DNA of 10,837 nucleotides from Methylomarinum sp. (GTDB taxonomy: Bacteria; Pseudomonadota; Gammaproteobacteria; Methylococcales; Methylomonadaceae), in the NCBI GenBank assembly GCA_013139755.1, contig WTAG01000544.1, positions 1-10,837 of the forward strand. Direction: 5' to 3'. This document shows positions 6,145 to 10,837 of the stretch, piece by piece; the first letter of the stretch is position 1; each line of letters starts with the position of its first letter. A model generated the notes under the pieces. It worked only from the letters and a program-made list of their open reading frames with translations. It ran no database searches and was not told the origin of the DNA. A program made the translations under genes and the position numbers.

Positions 6145-6159
6145 TTTGATTAAATCAAA
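6145..6159. promoter_or_regulatory. AT-rich palindrome between tsaD and rpsU
   Basis: TTTGATT-A-AATCAAA is a perfect 7-bp inverted repeat around one base. It begins 5 bp upstream of the tsaD start codon and covers the proposed -35 of rpsU. A regulator binding here could affect both divergent genes. It resembles an FNR box (TTGAT-N4-ATCAA), but the spacer here is 3 bases, so FNR/CRP-type binding is doubtful. The regulator is unknown. Confidence 0.5.
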
Positions 6160-6173
6160 TTTGTGAGTATAAT
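6146..6173 (+). promoter_or_regulatory. Sigma-70 promoter of the rpsU operon
   Basis: A consensus -10 TATAAT (6168-6173) lies 16 bp after a TTGATT -35 (6146-6151, 4 of 6 matches to TTGACA). Transcription would start near 6180, giving an rpsU leader of about 55 bases. Confidence 0.75.
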
Positions 6174-6188
6174 TGAGAGTTCATTTGT

Positions 6189-6203
6189 GGATCGTAGTGA
6201 TCC
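6189..6203 (+). other. Small hairpin in the rpsU leader
   Basis: GGATC (6189-6193) and GATCC (6199-6203) form a perfect 5-bp stem around GTAGT. It lies in the predicted leader, about 10 bases from the expected transcript start and well clear of the rpsU ribosome-binding site. It is a possible 5'-end stabiliser or autoregulatory site. The dyad is short and could be chance. Confidence 0.3.
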
Positions 6204-6234
6204 TAGAGCATATTAACATATTAAGGTAAATATA

Positions 6235-6468
6235 ATGCCAGCAGTAAAAGTTAGAGAAAACGAGCCTTTCGATATTGCGATCCGTCGCTTTAAACGTGCA
6301 TGTGAAAAGGCAGGAGTATTATCAGAAGTACGTCGTCGTGAATTTTATGAAAAACCAACAGCAGAGCGCAAGCGTAAAGGTGCAGCAGCGGTTAAGCGTC
6401 ATTTGAAAAAATTGGCTCGTGAGCGTTATGCATTGAAAAACCTACGTCGTGGTCGTCCACAACTTTAA
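6235..6468 (+). CDS. rpsU: 30S ribosomal protein S21
   Basis: S21 is a small basic 30S protein near the anti-Shine-Dalgarno region and helps mRNA binding at initiation. The sequence has the family hallmarks VRENEPFD (6-13), [11 protein letters not shown] (17-27), [12 protein letters not shown] (31-42) and ERKRK. It has 77 residues against 71 in E. coli, with a longer basic C-terminus ending RRGRPQL. TAAGGT (6222-6227) is a good ribosome-binding site 7 bases before ATG. It heads the macromolecular synthesis operon, and yqeY starts 13 bases after its stop. No terminator follows rpsU, unlike the E. coli operon, which has one between rpsU and dnaG. Confidence 0.97.
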   Translation: MPAVKVRENEPFDIAIRRFKRACEKAGVLSEVRRREFYEKPTAERKRKGAAAVKRHLKKLARERYALKNLRRGRPQL

Positions 6469-6481
6469 TTAAGGCTTGCTG

Positions 6482-6931
6482 ATGGACTTATTAAAAAATC
6501 GTATCAAGGAAGATATGAAAGCCGCAATGAGGGCGAAGGATAAAGATCGCTTAAAAGTGGTTCGTATGATTTTGGCTGCGTTAAAGCAGATTGAAGTTGA
6601 TGAGCGAGTTGAGCTTGATGATGCGCGTATTATCGTTGTTTTGGATAAAATGCTAAAGCAGCGACGTGAATCGATAAGGCAGTATAACGACGCGGGACGT
6701 ACGGATCTTTCCGAGGTTGAAGAAGCTGAGGTTTTAGTTATCCAAGACTTTTTGCCTCAAGCGCTTACTCAAGACGAAATTGAAGAGATGGTTGTGGCGG
6801 CTATATCTGATTCGGGTGCTGAATCGATTAAAGATATGGGTAAAGTCATGGGTATTTTAAGGCCTCAAATGCTGGGGCGCGCAGATATGTCAGTTGTAAG
6901 CTCAGCGATTAAGGCTAAGCTTGCATCATAA
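6482..6931 (+). CDS. GatB/YqeY domain protein
   Basis: This YqeY-family protein is all-helical and resembles the C-terminal tRNA-recognition tail of GatB, the amidotransferase subunit. Its own molecular role is not established. The 149 residues match the family size: MDLLKNRIKEDMKAAMRAKD at the start, RLKVVRMILAALKQ (about 22-35), KQRRESIRQYNDAGR (about 59-73), LPQALTQDEIEE (about 94-105) and a GKVMGILRPQMLGRAD end helix (about 121-136). ATG 6482 is 7 bases after AAGG (6471-6474). A TTG at 6476 is too close to that site to be used. It sits between rpsU and dnaG, as in Pseudomonas and several other gammaproteobacteria. Confidence 0.92.
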   Translation: MDLLKNRIKEDMKAAMRAKDKDRLKVVRMILAALKQIEVDERVELDDARIIVVLDKMLKQRRESIRQYNDAGRTDLSEVEEAEVLVIQDFLPQALTQDEIEEMVVAAISDSGAESIKDMGKVMGILRPQMLGRADMSVVSSAIKAKLAS

Positions 6932-6949
6932 ATAAAAAAGGCTGGGTGC

Positions 6950-8692
6950 TTGTTGTCCGGTAGAATTCCTCGTGAATTTATTGATGATCTTTTGGTGCGG
7001 ATCGACATAGTTGATCTGATTGATTCGCATGTCCCATTAAAAAAGGCTGGGAGCAGTTATGTTGCTCGCTGCCCTTTTCATACGGAAAAAAGTCCTAGCT
7101 TTTCTGTTAATCGTAAAAAACAGTTTTATCATTGCTTCGGTTGTGGTGCTGGGGGTAATGCTGTCAGTTTTTTGATGGAATTCAGTCATCTTGATTTTGT
7201 AGAAGCAATTGAAGATTTAGCAAGTTTTGCAGGTGTTGATGTGCCAAGGGAAGCGGCAGATTATTCAAGCAAAAAGCAGGATTATAGTGGTCTGTATGCA
7301 ATTCTTGAGCAAGTGGCTGTGTTTTATGTTGAGCAGTTACGCAAGAGCTCTCAGGGGGCTAAAGCGGTTGAATATTTAAAAAGTCGAGGCTTGAGTGGTG
7401 AGATAGCCAAGACATTTTCATTGGGTTGTGCGCCTAATGAGTGGGGTGCATTGGCGACTAGGTTTGATAATCAGTTGTTGATCGATGCTGGTATGCTGGT
7501 TAAGAAAGACGATGGTAAGGTTTATGATCGCTTTCGAGGGCGACTTGTTTTTCCTATTAGAGATAAGCGTAAGCGGGTGATAGGTTTTGGGGGGAGGGTG
7601 CTGGATGACTCTTTACCGAAATATTTAAATTCACCAGAAACAGCTATTTTCTCAAAAGGTAGGGAGCTTTATGGTTTATCTGAATTATTGGATAAGCTAT
7701 CTAAGCCAAAAAGAATTTTGATAGTGGAAGGCTATATGGATGTGCTTGCACTAAGTCAGTTTGGTGTTGCTTATTCCGTTGCTGCATTGGGCACTGCAAC
7801 CTCAAAAACACATTTGGATTTGTTGTTTCGTTTTACCTCTGAGCTGGTATTTTGCTTTGATGGTGATATGGCTGGGCAAAAGGCAGCATGGAGGGCTGTG
7901 CAGGAGGCTTTTCCTTGTCTTAAGGATGGGCGGCAGATAAAAGTAATGCTGCTGCCACAGGGTCAAGACCCTGATTCCTTGATTAGAAGGGAAGGTTTGG
8001 AGGCTTTTGAAGAGAGAGTGCAAGCATCTCAAGCGTTGTCAGCTTATTTTTTTGAGTATCTCTGTAAGGATATTGATCTATCAGTTGTAGAGGGTAGATC
8101 GCAATTGTTATCTGAGGCTAAGCCTTATGTAGAAAAAATTCCCGCTGGTTTTTTTCGGGAAATGATGGTTGCTCGACTAAAGGAGTTGTCAGTAAGTCCA
8201 GTTATGGAAGTTTTTGAAAACCCTGCTATGCTAGAAGAATCCAATCACTCAAGGACTGTTGGGGTAAAAAGGCATGAAGGACAGGTAAAGTTATCTCCTG
8301 TTCGGATAGTTATTGCTTTATTGCTTCAGAACCCAGGCTTAATTGAGTTTGTTGAGCAGCGGGAAGCGGAATGGCTGGATGTAGACTTTCCTGGGATGGC
8401 CGTCTTAAAAGAGGTTATTCAGGCTATTGAGACTGTTAAGCAAAAAGATACGGCTGTTTTGTCGGAGTATTTTAGAGGTAAACCAAGTGAAAAGGTGGTT
8501 AACACGCTAATCAATTGGGACTTTTTTATTCTTGAGCAAGGTGTTGAGGCTGAGTTTTCAGGGGCGCTTAATAGGTTGTTGGAGCAGATGGAGGAAGTTG
8601 TTTTGAATCAGTTGTTGATGAAAGAAAAGTCTGAGGGGCTAAGTCAAGACGAGAAGAGTCAATTGCGGAAACTATTGGTTGGTAAAAGATAG
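6950..8692 (+). CDS. dnaG: DNA primase
   Basis: DnaG makes RNA primers at the replication fork, recruited by DnaB helicase. The 580-residue length is normal. The N-terminal zinc domain has C41, H44, C62 and C65 in CPFH...HCFGC. The catalytic core includes DRFRGRLVFPI (193-203) and GFGGRVL (212-218). The TOPRIM residues are E260 in VEGYMD, D304 and D306 in FDGDMAG, and D340 and D342 in GQDPDS. The helicase-binding domain is about 450-580. The start is TTG at 6950 or TTG at 6953: no ATG or GTG is in position. The second TTG gives MSGRIPREF, equal in length to the E. coli N-terminus. AAGG (6938-6941) is 8 bases before the first. A rare start codon fits low DnaG output from an operon shared with rpsU. 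Confidence 0.96.
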   Translation: MLSGRIPREFIDDLLVRIDIVDLIDSHVPLKKAGSSYVARCPFHTEKSPSFSVNRKKQFYHCFGCGAGGNAVSFLMEFSHLDFVEAIEDLASFAGVDVPREAADYSSKKQDYSGLYAILEQVAVFYVEQLRKSSQGAKAVEYLKSRGLSGEIAKTFSLGCAPNEWGALATRFDNQLLIDAGMLVKKDDGKVYDRFRGRLVFPIRDKRKRVIGFGGRVLDDSLPKYLNSPETAIFSKGRELYGLSELLDKLSKPKRILIVEGYMDVLALSQFGVAYSVAALGTATSKTHLDLLFRFTSELVFCFDGDMAGQKAAWRAVQEAFPCLKDGRQIKVMLLPQGQDPDSLIRREGLEAFEERVQASQALSAYFFEYLCKDIDLSVVEGRSQLLSEAKPYVEKIPAGFFREMMVARLKELSVSPVMEVFENPAMLEESNHSRTVGVKRHEGQVKLSPVRIVIALLLQNPGLIEFVEQREAEWLDVDFPGMAVLKEVIQAIETVKQKDTAVLSEYFRGKPSEKVVNTLINWDFFILEQGVEAEFSGALNRLLEQMEEVVLNQLLMKEKSEGLSQDEKSQLRKLLVGKR

Positions 8693-8714
8693 AGTGGTCG
8701 TATATTTATTTTGG

Positions 8715-8723
8715 TGTTATAAT
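8715..8723 (+). promoter_or_regulatory. Extended -10 promoter of rpoD
   Basis: TGTTATAAT matches the extended -10 form TGnTATAAT perfectly, with TATAAT at 8718-8723. The -35 position (8695-8700, TGGTCG) is poor, as is usual for extended -10 promoters. It begins 22 bases after the dnaG stop, so rpoD can be expressed apart from rpsU-yqeY-dnaG. Transcription should start near 8730. Confidence 0.72.
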
Positions 8724-8730
8724 TTCCTGT

Positions 8731-8743
8731 TCGGCAGAGCCGA
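8731..8743 (+). other. GC-rich hairpin at the 5' end of the rpoD transcript
   Basis: TCGGC (8731-8735) pairs with GCCGA (8739-8743) around AGA, with a possible extra U-G pair (8730 and 8744). It starts at the predicted transcription start and its 3' arm covers the first bases of GAGG (8742-8745), the only good ribosome-binding site in the leader. It may stabilise the mRNA 5' end or limit initiation. Confidence 0.45.
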
Positions 8744-8750
8744 GGAATGC

Positions 8751-8774
8751 ATGTATTTTGTGGGCAAAGAATGA
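8751..8774 (+). other. Possible 7-codon leader ORF overlapping the rpoD start (ATGA)
   Basis: ATG 8751 opens a frame encoding MYFVGKE and stops at TGA 8772-8774, overlapping the rpoD ATG (8771-8773) as ATGA. GAGG (8742-8745) lies 5 bases before this ATG, while rpoD itself has only a weak purine stretch (GCAAAGA). Translation of the mini-ORF could therefore feed ribosomes to rpoD by termination-reinitiation. No homology can be judged in seven residues, and the arrangement could be chance. Confidence 0.25.
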
Positions 8775-10591
8775 ATCAAGAACAACAACAATCTCAAATT
8801 AAACAATTAATTGCGAAAGGTAAGGCGCAAGGCTATTTGACTTACGCTGAGGTCAATGACCATTTACCTAGTGATATTGTTGATCCTGAGCAAATTGAAG
8901 ATATCATTGGCATGATTACTGATATGGGTATTCAGGTTAATGAGGTTGCACCCGATGCTGACTCATTATTAACATCTGATTCAGCAATAACATCAGACGA
9001 TGATGATGCCGCGGCTGAAGTAGCAGCGCTTGCATCAGTTGACAGTGAATTTGGTAGGACCACAGATCCAGTACGAATGTACATGAGAGAGATGGGGTCT
9101 GTTGAGTTATTGACTCGGGAAGAAGAGTTAAAAATAGCAAAACGAATTGAAATAGGGCAGCGACAAATGGTTGCTGCTATTGCAAGATCAAAGATGGTTG
9201 TTGAATCGTTTATAACGGCTTTTGATTCTGTAATGGATGAAGACTCTGAAGTGCGTTTAAATGACTTGGTCAGTGATTTGGTTGACTTGAACGAACCTGA
9301 TTTTGACCCAAAAGCAGCAGCTGCTGCTGCTGCAGCTGCTGCTGCAAGTAAAGAAAATGGTGATGAAGAGGTCAAAGGCCTAGATTACGAAGAAGTAAAG
9401 GCCAAAGTTGATGAGCTTAAAAAGGCATTAAAAGTCGCATCGGATTCGGTCTCTAAAAATGGCTATAGTCACGAAAGATCTGAGCAAGCGCTAGAAGCTC
9501 TTTCTGGTGTATTTACAGAATTTAAATGGGCACCTCAGTATTTGAAGAAAATGCTGTCCATGTTTAAGCCTGTAGTCGTTGAAGTAAGGAAAAGAGAAAA
9601 AATTATTATTGATATTTGCGTTAAAAAGGCAAAGATGCCACGCAAAGAATTTATTAATTCTTTTGTCGCAAATGAATCAAACAGCTCATGGATAGAGCCT
9701 TATCTTAAGGGGTCGGCATATTCGGCGGTATTAAAGGAATGTGAGAGCGAAATAAGAAAGGCTCAAAGTGGATTGAAAAATCTAGAAGACAGTAATGGTT
9801 TACTTGTTTCTGATTTAAAAGATATACATCGTCGATTATCGGTCGGTGAGGCTAAGGCAAGAAGAGCTAAAAAAGATATGATTGAAGCCAATTTAAGATT
9901 GGTTATTTCAATTGCTAAAAAATATACTAATCGTGGATTGCAATTTTTGGATTTAATTCAAGAAGGTAATATAGGATTGATGAAAGCGGTAGATAAATTT
10001 GAATATCGCCGTGGTTATAAGTTTTCGACTTACGCAACTTGGTGGATTAGACAGGCCATTACTCGTTCTATTGCTGACCAAGCAAGAACGATTCGTATTC
10101 CTGTGCATATGATTGAAACAATCAATAAGCTTAATCGTGTTTCAAGACAGATTCTTCAAGAAAAGGGTAGAGAAGCGACGCCAGAAGAATTATCTGAGCG
10201 CATGGAAATGCCAGAAGATAAAGTGCGTAAAGTTTTAAAAATTGCAAAAGAGCCAATTTCGATGGAAACACCGATTGGTGATGTTGAAGATTCACATTTA
10301 GGTGATTTTATTGAGGATGGAAAGGTTCTATCTCCAGTAGAATCTGCTACAATTGCGGGTCTTTGTGAATCAACTCAGAATGTATTGAGTGGATTAACTG
10401 CAAGAGAGGCGAAAGTTTTACGTATGCGCTTCGGTATTAATATGAATACTGATCATACTTTGGAAGAAGTAGGTAAGCAGTTTGATGTAACACGTGAGCG
10501 TATTCGTCAAATTGAAGCCAAAGCATTAAGAAAATTAAGACACCCATCAAGATCAGAGCAGCTAAGATGTTTTCTTGATGGGGAAAATTAA
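8771..10591 (+). CDS. rpoD: RNA polymerase primary sigma factor (sigma-70)
   Basis: The housekeeping sigma factor directs RNA polymerase to -10/-35 promoters. From ATG 8771 it has 606 residues (E. coli 613). Region 1.1 includes [13 protein letters not shown] and QIEDII. Region 1.2 is [23 protein letters not shown] large acidic non-conserved region follows, holding an 11-alanine run (182-192). Region 2 includes [29 protein letters not shown] and YATWWIRQ (421-428), with the -10-melting aromatics and Q428. Region 3 follows, and the region 4.2 helix-turn-helix spans 563-589 ([20 protein letters not shown]). The end [14 protein letters not shown] is the classic RpoD C-terminus. An ATG at 8747 would add eight residues, but the GAGG is only 1 base before it and [11 protein letters not shown] aligns with E. 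coli MEQNPQSQLK. Confidence 0.98.
   Translation: MNQEQQQSQIKQLIAKGKAQGYLTYAEVNDHLPSDIVDPEQIEDIIGMITDMGIQVNEVAPDADSLLTSDSAITSDDDDAAAEVAALASVDSEFGRTTDPVRMYMREMGSVELLTREEELKIAKRIEIGQRQMVAAIARSKMVVESFITAFDSVMDEDSEVRLNDLVSDLVDLNEPDFDPKAAAAAAAAAAASKENGDEEVKGLDYEEVKAKVDELKKALKVASDSVSKNGYSHERSEQALEALSGVFTEFKWAPQYLKKMLSMFKPVVVEVRKREKIIIDICVKKAKMPRKEFINSFVANESNSSWIEPYLKGSAYSAVLKECESEIRKAQSGLKNLEDSNGLLVSDLKDIHRRLSVGEAKARRAKKDMIEANLRLVISIAKKYTNRGLQFLDLIQEGNIGLMKAVDKFEYRRGYKFSTYATWWIRQAITRSIADQARTIRIPVHMIETINKLNRVSRQILQEKGREATPEELSERMEMPEDKVRKVLKIAKEPISMETPIGDVEDSHLGDFIEDGKVLSPVESATIAGLCESTQNVLSGLTAREAKVLRMRFGINMNTDHTLEEVGKQFDVTRERIRQIEAKALRKLRHPSRSEQLRCFLDGEN
9314..9346 (+). repeat. GCN trinucleotide repeat encoding 11 alanines in RpoD
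   Basis: Eleven consecutive alanine codons (GCA and GCT only) make a (GCW)11 tract within the sigma-70 non-conserved region, residues 182-192. The mixture of GCA and GCT suggests an older expansion with later substitutions. Length changes by slippage would stay in frame. Confidence 0.9.
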
Positions 10592-10623
10592 GCTAGAATA
10601 TACCTTGTTTAGGTAACATTTTA

Positions 10624-10700
10624 GGGCCCTTAGCTCAGTTGGTTAGAGCATCCGACTCATAATCGGCAGGTCCCCAGTTCGAGTCTGGGAGGGCCCACCA
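10624..10700 (+). tRNA. tRNA with CAU anticodon, most likely tRNA-Ile2 (AUA-decoding)
   Basis: A full 77-base cloverleaf with encoded CCA. The acceptor is GGGCCCT/AGGGCCC, the D stem GCTC/GAGC, the anticodon CAT (10658-10660) in CTCATAA, and the T arm CCCAG-TTCGAGT-CTGGG, with discriminator A. CAU could mean elongator Met or Ile2. The acceptor carries C4-G69 and C5-G68, the pairs reported for TilS recognition of tRNA-Ile2. Elongator tRNA-Met of E. coli has U4-A69 and A5-U68. The acceptor also closely matches E. coli ileX (GGCCCCT), itself near rpoD. So C34 is probably converted to lysidine to read AUA. Positions 27 and 43 (T and C) do not pair. It is not an initiator: there are no three G-C pairs at the anticodon stem end. 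Confidence 0.93.
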
Positions 10701-10707
10701 TATAAAG

Positions 10708-10732
10708 AAAAGCCACATTAGTGGCTTTTTTT
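10708..10732 (+). terminator. Intrinsic terminator after the tRNA
   Basis: AAAAGCCAC (10708-10716) pairs with GTGGCTTTT (10721-10729) around an ATTA loop, and the T-run continues to 10732. The GC-rich 5-bp core plus a 7-base T-tract starting 8 bases after the CCA end makes a clear Rho-independent terminator for the tRNA, and possibly for rpoD read-through. Confidence 0.9.
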
Positions 10733-10804
10733 ATATCTTCAAAAGCGCGATGTTAAAGATTCAATCTATCATTGTGCCCCTATATTTAGTTGTGAGGAAT
10801 CACT

Positions 10805-10837
10805 ATGAGTAATAATTTTATTTTTACATCAGAGTCT
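10805..10837 (+). CDS. metK: S-adenosylmethionine synthase, N-terminal fragment (cut by window edge)
   Basis: MetK joins methionine and ATP to make S-adenosylmethionine. Only 11 codons are present: MSNNFIFTSES. The FTSES sequence directly after a short variable N-terminus is the start of the invariant MetK opening (E. coli MAKHLFTSES, followed by VSEGHPDK). GAGGA (10794-10798) is a strong ribosome-binding site 6 bases before ATG. The 72 bases between the tRNA terminator and this ATG show no SAM-riboswitch-like structure that I can recognise, and no promoter I would defend. The call rests on ten residues but the motif is highly specific. Confidence 0.85.
   Translation, partial: MSNNFIFTSES

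Noticed and set aside
6145..6159. FNR binding site
   Set aside because: The half-sites TTGAT and ATCAA are separated by 3 bases, not 4, so the geometry is wrong for the standard FNR dimer; kept only as an unassigned palindrome.
8932..9375. 147-codon minus-strand reading frame with a polyalanine run
   Set aside because: It is fully antisense to rpoD, and its alanine run is the complement of the GCN repeat read as GCA/GCT; no homology or ribosome-binding site.
10601..10620. Terminator after rpoD (TACCT-TGTTT-AGGTA then ATTTT)
   Set aside because: Only a 5-bp AT-rich stem with a poor T-tract, ending just before the tRNA; too weak to call.
10733..10804. SAM riboswitch before metK
   Set aside because: Only 72 bases, with no conserved multi-helix pattern of known SAM riboswitch classes that I could recognise.
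1..10837. A novel multi-gene system, CRISPR array or mobile element
   Set aside because: Every sizeable ORF maps to a known core family in a familiar order; no repeat-spacer arrays, transposases, integrases or defence genes are visible apart from the GxxExxY fragment.

Overview
This is core gammaproteobacterial chromosome, AT-leaning. The block folK-folB / plsY / tsaD / rpsU-yqeY-dnaG / rpoD / tRNA(CAU) and the block hisE-tatA-tatB-tatC both match arrangements I know from Pseudomonas-like gammaproteobacteria. Codon use and protein flavour would fit a methanotroph-type (Methylococcales) genome, but that is a weak inference. No single gene here proves the lineage.

Layout. At the left edge is the C-terminal tail of a GxxExxY-family gene (1-153), followed by a gene-free stretch with an imperfect dyad repeat (188-266). 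Then comes hisE-tatA-tatB-tatC on the + strand (347-1981): one histidine biosynthesis enzyme plus the complete twin-arginine translocon, very tightly packed. A lipoprotein TesA-like SGNH esterase (minus) and a PTR1/FolM-type pteridine reductase (plus) diverge from start codons only 14 bp apart. The reductase converges on folK, which is preceded by folB (both minus), giving a small pterin/folate cluster. plsY (plus) and tsaD (minus) face each other across a 212-bp gap holding several short dyads. tsaD and rpsU diverge from a 95-bp region with a recognisable promoter and an AT-rich palindrome. rpsU-yqeY-dnaG form the macromolecular synthesis operon, and rpoD follows with its own extended -10 promoter. 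A tRNA with anticodon CAU (best read as tRNA-Ile2), a clear intrinsic terminator and the first 11 codons of metK close the window.

Together the genes cover replication priming (DnaG), transcription initiation (RpoD), translation (S21, tRNA-Ile2, TsaD t6A modification), protein export (Tat), phospholipid synthesis (PlsY), folate synthesis (FolB, FolK, pteridine reductase), histidine synthesis (HisE) and SAM synthesis (MetK). I found no CRISPR array, insertion sequence, prophage or defence locus, and nothing that qualifies as a new multi-gene system. The points worth a second look are small: the rpoD leader (hairpin at the transcript 5' end plus an ATGA-overlapping mini-ORF), the polyalanine tract in RpoD, the palindrome over the rpsU promoter, and the GxxExxY-linked dyad repeat. 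No gene-free stretch exceeds 300 bases; the longest are 4917-5128 and 154-346.
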